A DNA stretch of 64,000 nucleotides from Solwaraspora sp. WMMA2056 (GTDB lineage Bacteria; Actinomycetota; Actinomycetes; Mycobacteriales; Micromonosporaceae). The notes beneath the pieces are model-generated. The model was not told the origin of the DNA and did no database searches. It saw nothing but the letters and a program-made list of their open reading frames with translations. Where the stretch lies: NCBI RefSeq assembly GCF_030345095.1, contig NZ_CP128360.1:6634001-6698000 (forward strand), given 5' to 3'. The position numbers were made by a program, and so were the translations under genes. Below are positions 1 through 10,638 of this stretch, in pieces. The first letter of the stretch is position 1; each line of letters begins with the position of its first letter.

Positions 1-3000
1 ACCGTACTCTCGCCGGTCGTGGTGTCGGTGACCGTGACATCGGTCAACTCCCGGTCGGCGTGGCGGTGCAGCACCCGTACCGACCGGGCCGAGCTCTGCC
101 CCGTGGCCGGGTCGGTCGCCAACACCTCGTCGCCGAGCTCGACCTCGCCGATCGACTTGCTGGTGCCGTCGGCCATCCGTACCCGGGTGTCCGGCGCGAA
201 GCTGTGCCGGACACAACTGCTCGCCGCACCGGCTAGGTCGTCGACCCGGCTACCGCCGGCGCGGGCCGCGTCGTCGGCGTAGTCGGCCGCCTCCCGGGTG
301 GCCCGGCTGGTGCCACGCGATACCGCCCGCGACAGGTCGTCGACCTTGCGTCCCACCGCCTTGCCGGCCGACGCGACGGCCTTGCCGGCCGACGCCGCAG
401 CCTTGCCGACGCTGGTGCCGGCGACCTTCTTCGCCCCGGCGGACCCGGCCTTGCTCAACGCCTTGCCCGCTGCCGGGCCCATCATCGGCAGCGCCGCGCC
501 CAATCCACCGACGACCCCACCCAGTACGGCGGTGCGCAGCAGCTCGACGCCGGTCTGGCCCTGCATGGCACCGGTGACCAGGGCACCGGTCACGCCGGAA
601 GCCACCCCGCAGGCGACCGCTCCGACCCCGGTCCAGCCGATCGCGACCATGCAGGCGGCCTCGACGAAGAACCCGACCAGCGCGCCGACGATGTCGGCCT
701 TGTGCTCGACGATCCAGTCCCTGGCCGTCCGGGCCCACTGGCCGACCTGGTCGACGGCCCCCTTGATCGCCTCGGCCATCTTCTTGTACGCCTGTGACAG
801 TGCCTGCTTGACGTCGTTGAACTTCTCGGCGATCTGTTCACGGGCTGCCTGCGCCCACTCGGAGACCCGCTCCCACGCCTGCTGCACCCCGGCCTTCACC
901 GTGTTCCAGGCCTGCTGCACGCCGGAGGAGATCTTCTTCCAGGCGTTGCGCAGCCGCTTGCCGAAGTGACCGGTCGGGTCGGTGACCGTCAGCGAGTTGC
1001 CGTCGCCGTACTGGTAGCGGTTGGCCCGGATCGAGTCCGGCACCGGGCTGACGGTGACACTGTCGCGGCTGTCGAACTGACCGACGGCCGGGTCGTACCA
1101 GCGGGCGTGCATGTTGACCCGACCCGACCGGGGATCGGTCCACTCCGACTGGTAGCCGAGGTTGCCCTCCATGCCGCTGGCGGCGGTCACCTCACCCAGC
1201 GGCGAGTAGGTGCGGTTGCCGGTCACCGACGTACCGGCGGTGTTGAACTGGGCGACGATGTCGTCGTGCAGGTCGGTCCAGAGCATCCGGCTGGTGCCGC
1301 CGTCCCGGACCGCGACGGCACCGCCGTCCGGATCCCGCAGGTACTTCGCGGCGCCGTCCATGGCGAGGTCGTTGCCGAGCCCGGTGTACCGGAAGTCGCT
1401 GCGCAGCGCCCGGCCCAACGCGTCGTAGGTGTACTCCCGGGCGTTACCGCCCTCGGTCGGCTGCTGGCTGACGATCTGGTCGAACGCGTCGGCGACCCCG
1501 ACCGCGGTGGTACCGCCGGTGACGGTCTGCTTGCGGGTGCCCCGGGCCGTGTAGGTGTAGCTGGTGCCGGTGCTGTCCGAGACCAGCCGGTTGCGGGCGT
1601 CGTGGACGTAGTCGACGTCGCCGACCCCGGTCCGGTTGCCGGCCGCGTCGTACCGGTAGCCGACCGTGGTGTTGCCGTTGTTCCACGAGGTCAGCCGGTC
1701 GGCCAGGTCGTAGGTGTAGGTGTTGCTGACCGTCGACGAGCCACGGGTGACGGTCTTGCTGGTCTCGTTGCCGTTGGCGTCCCAGCCGTAGGTGATCGTC
1801 CCGAGGACCTGCCCGTTGGACCGCACCAACCGGTCACTGGTCAGCCGGTGCAGATCGTCGTAGGCGAACACCCGCCGGTTGTTGGTGCCGCCGTAGGACA
1901 TCGACGACACCGCCGACATCTCGTCGTAGGCGTAGCTGACCGACACGCCGGCGCTGCTGTTGCTCAGCGACGCCAAGCGGCCGGCGCTGTCGTAGCCGTA
2001 CTGGGTCAACCCGGCCTGGTCGTCGCGCGACGCCATCGACCCGTCCGCCGTGTAGGTGAACGCCGCGTCCCCGGACGGGCCGGTCACCGACAAGGGCAGC
2101 CCCCGGTCGTCGTAGGCGACCCGGTTGGTGCCGCCGGACCCGGAGAACTCCACCAGCCGACCGGCCGGGTCGTAGCCGTACGTCCGGTCCTGGGTCGCGG
2201 CCTCGGCACCGGAGCCGGACTGGCGCTCCAGCCGACCGGCGTCGTCGTAGACCAGGGTCCGGGTCACCCCGCCCGGGGCGCGCTGCGAGACCGGCTGACC
2301 GGCCACGTCGTACACCGTGGTGTAGGTGCGGTCCGCCGCGTTCGGGTACGCCGCCGTGGCCGGCTCGATCCGCGACTGCGGCAACCCCCACACGTTGTAC
2401 GTCGTCCGGAACGCCTGCCCCCGCCCGTCGGTGAACCGGGTCGGGTTGCCGGCCAGGTCGTAGCCGTACGACGACTCGATGGTGGTGCCGGCAGCCACCG
2501 GCTCGGACTGGGTGCGCGGCAGCCCGGTCGCGTCGTAGCTCAACCGGGTCGTGCTGCCCCGCGCGTCCGTCGCCGACACGGTGTTGCCGGCGGCGTCGTA
2601 GGTCCAGGCCGACGTGGTCAGCGCGGCCCCGCCGGTCGCCCGGTACGCCGCCGTCGCCCTCGGCTGGGACAGCGGGTCGTACGTGGTGGTGGTGTACGTG
2701 CCGTCCGGGTTCGTCTGCTTCACCGGGCGGCCCAGGGCGTCGTGGTCGACCCGGCTGGTCTGCCCGGCACCGTCGACGACGCTGGTCAGCTCCCCGGCGG
2801 CGGTGTAGCCGTACCTGGTGGTCACCCCGGCCGGCGTGGTCACCGTCGACAGCCGACCGGCGGTGTCGTAGCCCATCGTCGTGGTGTGCGTCTGCCCGGT
2901 CTGGCGGACCGCCTCGCTGACGCTGGTGGTCCGCCCCAGCAGGTCGTAGCTGCTGCCGGTCACCGCCCCGGTGGGGTCGGTCACGGCGAGCAGGTTGCCG

Positions 3001-6000
3001 GCCAGGTCGTAGCGGGCGGTCGTGGTGGCACCGTCCGGCGCCACCTGGGTCACCACCCGGCCCAGCTGGTCGTAGGTGAACCCGGTCTCCCGGCCCAGCG
3101 GGTCGGTCTGCGACACGACCTGGCCGAGGCTGTCGTACGCCGCCGTGAAGACCGGGACGACCGGGGTCGACCCGCCCGGCGGGGTGTACGCGGGCAGCCG
3201 GGTCTCGTACGGCCGGCCGGCCCGGTCGAACGCGTACCGGGTCACGTTGCCGTTCGGGTCGGACTCCGCGGTGACCTCACCGAACGTGTTGTAGCCGATC
3301 CGCTCCACCGGTCGGGCGGTGACCACCGCCGCGTCGAGTTCCCCGGTCTCGGCCTGCACCTGCGGGCCGGTCGTCACCGCCGGCCGATCGGCCTCGTCGT
3401 AGGCCACGTTCGTGGTGTTGCCCAGCGGATCCAGCGCCGCCGTTGCCAGACCACCGTCGTCGAGCACGTAGCTGGTGCGCGACACCGTGGCGTCGGCCGC
3501 CGGTACGGTGCCGGCGACCACCCGGTCGGCCCAGCCGGCGTCCGCCGACACGCCCTGGTACAGCTGCAGGTCGGAGACCGCCCCGTCGAGCCCGGTGCCG
3601 ATCCGCAGCCCGCCCATCGCCACGCTGTGGAAGCGGGCGCCGGTGAATTCGTCGACCTTGTCACCGTCAAGGAACACGGTGAACTTGTCGGCCTGCGGGT
3701 CGACACCGACGGCCAGGTGCTGCCACTCGTTCTCCTGGACCGAACCTTCCCCGAAGGGACAGTCGCACCGGATGAGCGAGGCGATCTGCTGCTCGTTCGT
3801 GGCCACCCGCCATCCGTCGATGGTGTGGTCGAACCGGAGCTGGAAGGCGAAGTCGCGGTGGGCGGTGGACGCACTCAGCCGCGCGGCACCGGGCACGGTC
3901 AGCACCGCGCCGGACTTGCCGTCGTTGTCGACCCGCACCCAGGCGGCCACGGTGTACGGCCGGGTGGTGTCCACCGCCGGCGCGGCCGTGGTGATCTGCG
4001 ACGTCGACGCACCGGTGAACGCCGCGACCCGCCCCCGCTGGGCGTCGTTCTCCCAGTTCACGCCGGTGGCCGTACCGGGGCTGTTGCCGGCCGAGTCGGC
4101 GGCCGCCGTGCCGCTGGTCTCGTCCAGCCGCCAGCGGGCCACCGGCGTCGTCGTCCGGTCCGTCTCCCGGTACCGGGTCTGCGAGACCTCCCGGCCGAGG
4201 ATGTCGTACGCGTGGTCGGTGACGGCCAGCGTCGCGCCGGAGCCGTCCCGGGCGACGCTGGACAGCACCTGGTCACCCGGCGACAGCGTGGTCTCGGTGA
4301 CCCGGTGCAGCCCGTCGGGGTCGAGCACGCTGCGGGTCTGCCGGCCCGCCGCGTCGTAGGCGTACGTCGTGACGGTCTGCCCGTTGTCGGTGCGCTGCTC
4401 GACCAGGTTCCCGGCCGCGTCGTAGCTGTTGGCCTCCAGCAGGAACGAACTGTCCCCGTCGGTGCGGGTCACCGTCGCGGGCCGCCCGTCGTCGGTGTAC
4501 GTGTACTCCGTGACGTGCCCCATCGCGTCGGTGGTCGACGCCAGCCGGCCCGCCGGGTCGTAGGAGTTCGACTCCACCACCAGATCCACGGCAGGAGTCG
4601 GGTCGTTCGGGTCCCCGGTGTAGCCCTTCAGCGTGCGCGACAGCAGGTCGCCGTTGACGTCCACCTGGTAGGCGTTGACCGTCCCGTCCGGATCGGTCTG
4701 CTCCACCACGTGCCCGTAGACGTCGTAGCGGTAGCCGGTGGTGGCGCCCATCGGGTCGACGGCCTGCGACCGGCGGCCGTGGCCGTCGTAGGACCATTCG
4801 CTGACCCGGGCCACGTCCCCACCGGTGGCGTCGCTGACCCGCTGCTCGGTCAGGAACCCGTCCGGGCTGTACGAGTGCTGCGTCACCGCCGTGTGCACCG
4901 CGCCGGTCACCCGGTCGGTCACCGCCGGATCGGTCCGGGTCGCCACCCGCCCCATCGCGTCGTACGTGTACGTGGTGGTCCGCCCCTGCGGGAACGACGG
5001 CGTCACCACCGTCTCGGTCAGTTCCCGGCCCAACCGGTCGTACGTGTAGCTGGTGGTCGCGCCCGCCGGGTCGACCACCGTCGCCAGGTCACCGGCCGAG
5101 GTGTACGTGAGCAGCTGCCAGCCCTTCGACGGGTCCAGCACATGCGTGGGCAGCCCGGCCGGAACGCTCCCGCCGGTGGTGTAGACGATCTCCGTACGCC
5201 GGCCGAGCGGATCCACCGTGCTGCGCAGGTTGCCGTTGAAGTTGTCGTAGAAGTACTGCGTCCGGTAGGTGTCGTCCTGCGCGCTGAGCGAGCCCGGCCC
5301 GCGTAGCGCCGTCAGCCGGTCGCTCTTGGGGTGCGTCGGGTCGCTGCTGTAGAAGGTGTAGGTGGAGTAGCTGCTGGAACACTTCTCGGCGGCCTGGTCC
5401 TGGCAGGTCACCTCCTGGATGGTGTTGCCGCGCTCGTCCTGCACCGACCGGGTCACGATCCCGTTCGGGTCGTACTCCAGGCTGGTGAACCCGCCGGTGT
5501 CGTACCCGTACAGCGTGGTGCGGCCCAGCGCGTCGGTCTGCGACACCTTCCGCCCGGACACCAGGTCGTAGGAGTACGACACCTGATGCCCACCCGGGTC
5601 GGTCACCGACACGATCGTCACCGGGTTGGCCACCGTCGTGGTCAGCGCGTCGCGCGCCGCCGCGTCGGTCTGCGTCGCACCGGGCGGCAGGGTGTCCGCC
5701 GGCAGCTGGCCGGCCGCCGTCTCCGACAGCGTGGGTGCGTCCGTACCGCCGCCGGTCGCGGCGGTGACCACCAGCGGCACCGTCTGCCCGACCGACCCGT
5801 GGTGCAACGTCACCTCGTCGGCGCCCAACGCCCGGTCGTAGAACGCCACCTCCGCCAGCGACCCCGCGTAGTACGCCGTCGCCCCGGCGGCCAGCCCCGA
5901 CCAGCCGTTGCCGGTGTACCCCGCGCCCAGGTAGCCCTGCCCCTGCGGGCCGGCGGCCGGCAACGCGCCGGTGCTCGACTGCACCGGCACCCCGTCGAGG

Positions 6001-9000
6001 TACAGCACCTGCGTCGTGGCGTCGGCGGCGTTCGTCGTGGTCAGTACGGCGTGGTGCCACGCACCGTCGTTGACCGGTGCCGGCGAGGTCAGCGCCAGCG
6101 CCCACCGCTGGTTGGCCTGGCTGGTGGCGCAGCTGCGGATGGCCAGCGCGGTGCCGTCCGTGGTGGACGAACCCGGCACCTCCAGGCAGCGGCCCGCCCC
6201 GGTGTTGCGCCAGCCGCCCTGGTGCGGCGTCCACTTCTGGTTGGCGCTGGTCGAGCAGGTCTGCGCCTGGACCAGGGTGCCGTTGCCGGTGGCCTGACCG
6301 GTCAGGCCGAGGCACTTGTCGCCGCGCCGCAGCTGTCCACTGCCGCCGACGTACCGCCAGCTCTGGGCGGGCGTGGCGGCGCAGGTGCCGACCTGCACCT
6401 TGGTGCCGTTGGTGGCCAGCTCCGCGCATTTGCCGGCGAGCCCTGACGTCAGCGGCCCGGTCGGCTCGGTCGACGGGGCCAGGCCGCGCAGCCGACCGTC
6501 GGCGTCGATCCACAACACCGGCGAGCCCGCCGACGGCGTACCGCCCACCGCCGCGTCCTGCGTGCCCAGCAGCACCCCGGCGGTCGCGGTGGTCTTGAAC
6601 CACAGCTCCTGCGACTTCGCGCCGGTCGGCGCGACCCGGCCGCCCGGGACCGCCGCCAGCGACGACGCCCCGTCGAACGACACCGCGGTGCCGTCGGCGA
6701 ACGGACCCGCCGCGCCAAGTGTCACCGCGCTGAACGTCGCGGTCTCCTGCCACGTCTCGTTGACGGCGTCGACCCCGGCGGCGTCGCGCAGCCGCCAGTA
6801 GTCGGTGGGTGCCGAGCCCAGCACGGCCGCCGCGTACAGGGCGCTGGTGCCGGCCACCCGGGGCGTGCCCATCGTCCAGGTCCCGCCGTTGCCGTCGGTC
6901 AGCTCCGACAGCTTGCCGGTGACCGGGTCCGTCGACAGCGACGCCAGGGTCCGCCCTTCGGCGCTGGTCACCGTGGACAGCTGCCAGCTCTGCGCGCGCG
7001 CCGTACCGTTGATCTCGGTGACGTCGGCGTCGGTCAACGTCCGGTCGAAGAACGCCACGTCGGCGATCTGGCCGGTGAAGAAGTTCGCGTGCCCGGTGTT
7101 GTTGGCGGAGCCCTGATGCGGCTGGTCGGGCCAGTTCCCACCGACGAACCCGGCACCCACGTACTCGTACGCCGACCCGCCGATGTCGAACATCTCGATC
7201 AGGCCGTCGCGGGACGCCTGCCGGATGCCGTCCAGGTACAGGGCCTGGCTGGCGCCCGCCCCGGCCAGCACCACGTGATGCCACTGGCCGTCGTCGACCC
7301 GACCGGACGACTGCATCGTGGTGCCGGCGAAGCCGTCGTAGAACTTCGCGTGCAGCTTCCCACTCGTCCCGACGTAGATCGACGGCGTGTAGTTGCGCGA
7401 CGTCGTACCGTCCGAGATCGGATCGTGCTGGTAGGAGAACAGCACTCCGGCCCGCGACGTCGCGCCGGTGCGGAACCACATGCTGACCGACTGGTACGCA
7501 CTGTCGTTGACCAGCCCGCTGGGCAACCGCACCCGCGACGACGTGCCGTCGAACGCGGTCGACGTCGACGTCGAGCCCGGCCACACCGTCGGTGTCGCGC
7601 CCGGCGTCGTGTTCTCGTAGAACGCCACGTCGGTGCCGCCGCGTTCGAGCACGTCACTGGCGGCCCAGGTGGATCCGCCGGGTTCGTTCAGCCGCCAGTA
7701 CGACGACGGTGCGTGGTTGCGCACCGCGTTCGCCCCCTGGTTGGCGTCGTTGCCCCAGCCGTACGTGGTACACGCCGACGTCGGCGTACACGCCTTCGTC
7801 AGGCGGTCGTGGCTGCCGTAGGTGTACTGCCACACGTAGCCGCTACCGCCGGCGGTCGGCGCGTCCGTCGTCACCTTGGTGACGTGCGACCCGACCGACG
7901 GGCTGGCGGTGCCCGCCCAGGTCAGCGTCAGCGACCGACCGGAGGCGTTGGTCAGCTTCGAGATCAGTCCGCTGCCGTTGTACGTCGCCGTCAGGGTCCG
8001 GCCGTTGGCGTCGGTCACCGCCGTGAGCCGGAAGACCCCGCCGCCGGCGGACCGGCCGAACACGTACGTCTGGCCGTGTTTGACGGTCAGCCGGTACCCG
8101 GTGACCGTCGTACCGGACCTCGTCTCGGTCAGCACCTCGTACCGCCCTGGCGGCGGCACGAACGTTCCGTCCGAGGTGGGGCCGAACGCGGCCTCCGAAC
8201 CGTCCGGGTACGTCACCACGACGCTCTGCAGCGCACCGGACGTGCTGGTCCGCCCGGTCACCTGGGCGTCGAGCAGGCTCGACCAGCCCTGCCCGAACGC
8301 CCCCGACCGCCGGGTGTCCAGCGTGTTGTACGACCGGGTGATCGCCAGCTCCGGGCCCACCCCGGCCACCTGTGCGTCGGTCGCCGTGGTCGTGTAGTTG
8401 CCGATCTCCGGGTGGTAGCCCACCCCCGGGTTCTGCGCCAGCCGGGACCCCAACGCCGGCTGCGGCACCCGGGTGTAGAACGTGTACCTCGGATACCGGG
8501 CGCCGTAGACGGCACCGTCGAACGGCTGCACCACCCACGAGTACTGCTTGTTCGACCGCAGCAGCCCGGCAGGGACGTCGTAGTAGGAGCCGGTGCCCTC
8601 GAGGACGCGCAGGACCGTGCCGGCGTCGTCGTGCAGCCAGAGCTTGTAGCTCACCGGCCCGGAGTTGTCCGGGTCGTGGCCACGCACGTACAACCGGGGG
8701 GTCAGCGTCGACACGACCGCGCCGTGCACCGGGGAGCGCCGGCTCACCTGCGGCGGCAGGTTGGCCGTCATGGTCAGCTCCAGCCGGGGCGCGTACGCCC
8801 CGTTGCCGTAGTTCGCCGAGGTGAACCGCGCGCCGGAGGCCAGGACCTGCTCGTCGTCGATCAGCGCCAGACCGAGGTTGCGCTGCCCGAGCGCCCACCC
8901 GGAGATCAGCTCCCGGACGTCGACCTGCACCCACTGACCGGACGTCGGGCCCGCCGACGGGTTGGCGCACGCCTGCCCGTTGTCGGTGTAGTAGCGGTAC

Positions 9001-10475
9001 CGCACCGAGCCCGGTTCGAGGTCCGGCCCGGGCAGGCCGGCGGTCGCCAGCTCACCGACCGTCCACTCCTGATCGACCAGGCCGACCTGCAGGTCCTTGA
9101 CGTCGCAGCGGACCCGGTGGTTCAGGAACAACCGCAGGTACGCCGAGGCGATGATCGGCTTGGCGTCGGTCACCGCGGACGAGATGTCGAAGTTGAGGAA
9201 CGTCCGGGAACCGACTCCCCCGTTGTAGCCCACCTGCAGGTGGTTGCCGTTCTGCACGGTCGCGCCGGTGGCCGGATCGGAGTCGACGAACACGTCCCCG
9301 TCGGGGCCGGTCGTCACCGTCGGATCCACCCGTACCGGGAAGACCCGCGCCGGGTCGGTCAGCCAGGACCGGTCGGCGATCAGCTTCAGTGCCGGCCCGC
9401 CGTCGACCTCGGTCAGCTCCATCGTGACGGCCGCCGACCGCGCCGGCAGCCCGGTCTTCGCGTCTACCGACGAGTCTTCCATGTACGCCGGCGGGATCGA
9501 CGCCACGACGGTGCCCGCGTCGTCGACCAGCTCGACCGACCCGGCCGAGGAGATGCGGGCCGTCACGCCCCGCAGCGTCAGCGGGAACACCCACTCCGAC
9601 GCCGCCTGCGGCGACGCCAGGATCAGCGTCTCCTTCACCCCGTCCGGCCGGGCCACCAGCTCCAGGTCCGTGCCGGGCAGCACCTGCCGGTACGTCGCCG
9701 TCGCGCCGTCGACCTCCGGGGCCACCGCCGCCGCACCGGCCAGGCTCCACCCGAACCCGCCGCCGCCGGGCAGCGGCAACTCGACCAGCGGCTCCCCCGC
9801 CGCCGTGTCGGATGCCGCTGCCCCGCCGGATGCCGCCCCAGCGCCGGATGTCGCCCCCAGCGACACCCCCATCGGGTTGTCGGTGACCCCCCACCGGTCG
9901 CCCCGACGCACCAGGGTCGGATCGATCGGCCGCCACGACCCGTCCGCCGCCCGGTAGTTGACCTGACCGGTGCTCAGCTGCGCCGTCGTCGAACCGTCGG
10001 CGTTGTCGTACACCGTCATGGTCGACCGCGACGACCGATCGTCGCGGCGGCTCGTCGCCGGATCGTGGCGGGCCGCCGTCACCGGCGTCACCGACCCGTC
10101 CACCGCCGGCTGGCCGGCGTACCCGGGCAGCCCGTCGACCAGCCGCTGCGGCGCACCCGCCCCACCGGCGGCCCGGGTCGCCGCCGCCGAGGTGTACCCG
10201 CCGGGGCCGGCACCGTCGCCGACCGGCGACACCGGGAGCTCAGCCGTCGCCGGGCCGCCCCATGGCAACCAGCCCGGCCGATCGGTGATCCACGACGTCA
10301 GCCACCCCACCGGGAACTCGCCGTCGGCGGGCACCGCCCCCGGCGGCACCGACGACGACAACCCCACCAGCGCCGCGGCCACCACCGCGACCCCACCGGC
10401 GCACCGCCGCCACCTGGCGAACGTCCGGGTGGTCCCTGTTCGACGACGGCGGTGTGGCTCTTGGCTCGTTCCCAT
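1..10475 (-). CDS. RHS/YD-repeat polymorphic toxin, copy 1 (3' end cut by window edge)
   Basis: About 3491 codons are visible and the frame is still open at base 1. The ATG at 10475 sits behind AAAGG. The N-terminus has an Arg-rich stretch and one hydrophobic segment (GGVAVVAAALVGLSSS), as in an exported or anchored protein. The order of domains matches copy 2: DNRLRE-like, FN3-like, RHS N-terminal, LamG, a second LamG interrupted by a ricin-type trefoil (about residues 1346-1465), YD repeats, a third LamG, more YD repeats, RHS core, hydrophobic linker, and a pretoxin Hint domain whose Cys is at about residue 3421. The window starts inside Hint, so the toxin tip and its immunity gene lie outside. 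Family knowledge: RHS shells encapsulate and deliver C-terminal toxins between competing cells. The codon phase stays constant along the whole span, so no frameshift is apparent. It follows the copy 2 immunity gene by 163 bp, with its own upstream half-site array. Confidence 0.9.
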   Translation of the reverse strand, partial: MGTSQEPHRRRRTGTTRTFARWRRCAGGVAVVAAALVGLSSSVPPGAVPADGEFPVGWLTSWITDRPGWLPWGGPATAELPVSPVGDGAGPGGYTSAAATRAAGGAGAPQRLVDGLPGYAGQPAVDGSVTPVTAARHDPATSRRDDRSSRSTMTVYDNADGSTTAQLSTGQVNYRAADGSWRPIDPTLVRRGDRWGVTDNPMGVSLGATSGAGAASGGAAASDTAAGEPLVELPLPGGGGFGWSLAGAAAVAPEVDGATATYRQVLPGTDLELVARPDGVKETLILASPQAASEWVFPLTLRGVTARISSAGSVELVDDAGTVVASIPPAYMEDSSVDAKTGLPARSAAVTMELTEVDGGPALKLIADRSWLTDPARVFPVRVDPTVTTGPDGDVFVDSDPATGATVQNGNHLQVGYNGGVGSRTFLNFDISSAVTDAKPIIASAYLRLFLNHRVRCDVKDLQVGLVDQEWTVGELATAGLPGPDLEPGSVRYRYYTDNGQACANPSAGPTSGQWVQVDVRELISGWALGQRNLGLALIDDEQVLASGARFTSANYGNGAYAPRLELTMTANLPPQVSRRSPVHGAVVSTLTPRLYVRGHDPDNSGPVSYKLWLHDDAGTVLRVLEGTGSYYDVPAGLLRSNKQYSWVVQPFDGAVYGARYPRYTFYTRVPQPALGSRLAQNPGVGYHPEIGNYTTTATDAQVAGVGPELAITRSYNTLDTRRSGAFGQGWSSLLDAQVTGRTSTSGALQSVVVTYPDGSEAAFGPTSDGTFVPPPGRYEVLTETRSGTTVTGYRLTVKHGQTYVFGRSAGGGVFRLTAVTDANGRTLTATYNGSGLISKLTNASGRSLTLTWAGTASPSVGSHVTKVTTDAPTAGGSGYVWQYTYGSHDRLTKACTPTSACTTYGWGNDANQGANAVRNHAPSSYWRLNEPGGSTWAASDVLERGGTDVAFYENTTPGATPTVWPGSTSTSTAFDGTSSRVRLPSGLVNDSAYQSVSMWFRTGATSRAGVLFSYQHDPISDGTTSRNYTPSIYVGTSGKLHAKFYDGFAGTTMQSSGRVDDGQWHHVVLAGAGASQALYLDGIRQASRDGLIEMFDIGGSAYEYVGAGFVGGNWPDQPHQGSANNTGHANFFTGQIADVAFFDRTLTDADVTEINGTARAQSWQLSTVTSAEGRTLASLSTDPVTGKLSELTDGNGGTWTMGTPRVAGTSALYAAAVLGSAPTDYWRLRDAAGVDAVNETWQETATFSAVTLGAAGPFADGTAVSFDGASSLAAVPGGRVAPTGAKSQELWFKTTATAGVLLGTQDAAVGGTPSAGSPVLWIDADGRLRGLAPSTEPTGPLTSGLAGKCAELATNGTKVQVGTCAATPAQSWRYVGGSGQLRRGDKCLGLTGQATGNGTLVQAQTCSTSANQKWTPHQGGWRNTGAGRCLEVPGSSTTDGTALAIRSCATSQANQRWALALTSPAPVNDGAWHHAVLTTTNAADATTQVLYLDGVPVQSSTGALPAAGPQGQGYLGAGYTGNGWSGLAAGATAYYAGSLAEVAFYDRALGADEVTLHHGSVGQTVPLVVTAATGGGTDAPTLSETAAGQLPADTLPPGATQTDAAARDALTTTVANPVTIVSVTDPGGHQVSYSYDLVSGRKVSQTDALGRTTLYGYDTGGFTSLEYDPNGIVTRSVQDERGNTIQEVTCQDQAAEKCSSSYSTYTFYSSDPTHPKSDRLTALRGPGSLSAQDDTYRTQYFYDNFNGNLRSTVDPLGRRTEIVYTTGGSVPAGLPTHVLDPSKGWQLLTYTSAGDLATVVDPAGATTSYTYDRLGRELTETVVTPSFPQGRTTTYTYDAMGRVATRTDPAVTDRVTGAVHTAVTQHSYSPDGFLTEQRVSDATGGDVARVSEWSYDGHGRRSQAVDPMGATTGYRYDVYGHVVEQTDPDGTVNAYQVDVNGDLLSRTLKGYTGDPNDPTPAVDLVVESNSYDPAGRLASTTDAMGHVTEYTYTDDGRPATVTRTDGDSSFLLEANSYDAAGNLVEQRTDNGQTVTTYAYDAAGRQTRSVLDPDGLHRVTETTLSPGDQVLSSVARDGSGATLAVTDHAYDILGREVSQTRYRETDRTTTPVARWRLDETSGTAAADSAGNSPGTATGVNWENDAQRGRVAAFTGASTSQITTAAPAVDTTRPYTVAAWVRVDNDGKSGAVLTVPGAARLSASTAHRDFAFQLRFDHTIDGWRVATNEQQIASLIRCDCPFGEGSVQENEWQHLAVGVDPQADKFTVFLDGDKVDEFTGARFHSVAMGGLRIGTGLDGAVSDLQLYQGVSADAGWADRVVAGTVPAADATVSRTSYVLDDGGLATAALDPLGNTTNVAYDEADRPAVTTGPQVQAETGELDAAVVTARPVERIGYNTFGEVTAESDPNGNVTRYAFDRAGRPYETRLPAYTPPGGSTPVVPVFTAAYDSLGQVVSQTDPLGRETGFTYDQLGRVVTQVAPDGATTTARYDLAGNLLAVTDPTGAVTGSSYDLLGRTTSVSEAVRQTGQTHTTTMGYDTAGRLSTVTTPAGVTTRYGYTAAGELTSVVDGAGQTSRVDHDALGRPVKQTNPDGTYTTTTYDPLSQPRATAAYRATGGAALTTSAWTYDAAGNTVSATDARGSTTRLSYDATGLPRTQSEPVAAGTTIESSYGYDLAGNPTRFTDGRGQAFRTTYNVWGLPQSRIEPATAAYPNAADRTYTTVYDVAGQPVSQRAPGGVTRTLVYDDAGRLERQSGSGAEAATQDRTYGYDPAGRLVEFSGSGGTNRVAYDDRGLPLSVTGPSGDAAFTYTADGSMASRDDQAGLTQYGYDSAGRLASLSNSSAGVSVSYAYDEMSAVSSMSYGGTNNRRVFAYDDLHRLTSDRLVRSNGQVLGTITYGWDANGNETSKTVTRGSSTVSNTYTYDLADRLTSWNNGNTTVGYRYDAAGNRTGVGDVDYVHDARNRLVSDSTGTSYTYTARGTRKQTVTGGTTAVGVADAFDQIVSQQPTEGGNAREYTYDALGRALRSDFRYTGLGNDLAMDGAAKYLRDPDGGAVAVRDGGTSRMLWTDLHDDIVAQFNTAGTSVTGNRTYSPLGEVTAASGMEGNLGYQSEWTDPRSGRVNMHARWYDPAVGQFDSRDSVTVSPVPDSIRANRYQYGDGNSLTVTDPTGHFGKRLRNAWKKISSGVQQAWNTVKAGVQQAWERVSEWAQAAREQIAEKFNDVKQALSQAYKKMAEAIKGAVDQVGQWARTARDWIVEHKADIVGALVGFFVEAACMVAIGWTGVGAVACGVASGVTGALVTGAMQGQTGVELLRTAVLGGVVGGLGAALPMMGPAAGKALSKAGSAGAKKVAGTSVGKAAASAGKAVASAGKAVGRKVDDLSRAVSRGTSRATREAADYADDAARAGGSRVDDLAGAASSCVRHSFAPDTRVRMADGTSKSIGEVELGDEVLATDPATGQSSARSVRVLHRHADRELTDVTVTDTTTGEST

Positions 10476-10559
10476 CGGTGGCGGCCTTTCTCGCTGCGGT
10501 ACGCCGTTCGCCCAGTTAGGACCAGGAACAGATCGTGCCGGCTCGGAGCCGCCGAGTAA

Positions 10560-10597
10560 TGAGGGAAATCTGAGGAAGCCGTTGGGGAATACCAGGG
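10560..10597 (-). promoter_or_regulatory. Phased half-site array upstream of RHS copy 1
   Basis: Read on the minus strand, two 16-bp units lie 22 bp apart: CCTCAGATTTCCCTCA (10575-10560) and CCCTGGTATTCCCCAA (10597-10582). Within the first unit CCTCA recurs 11 bp later. Similar units lie upstream of RHS copy 2. An 11-bp direct-repeat phase is typical of OmpR/SARP-type winged-helix activators; that assignment is inference. Confidence 0.45.
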
Positions 10598-10638
10598 AAG
10601 CGCTGAGCGCGCGCCAGCAGCCGGCCGGCCCGGCGTGA

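Noticed and set aside
966-5306. A 1446-codon open frame on the plus strand opposite RHS copy 1, with similar ones at 5331-6446 and 7089-10559
   Set aside because: It is the exact codon-phase antisense of the RHS gene, rich in Arg/Val/Pro with no domains; high G+C removes stop codons on the complementary strand.
5089-7584. An 831-codon minus-strand frame inside RHS copy 1
   Set aside because: It is in another frame than the RHS gene and lacks the YD and LamG motifs that the correct frame shows through the same DNA.
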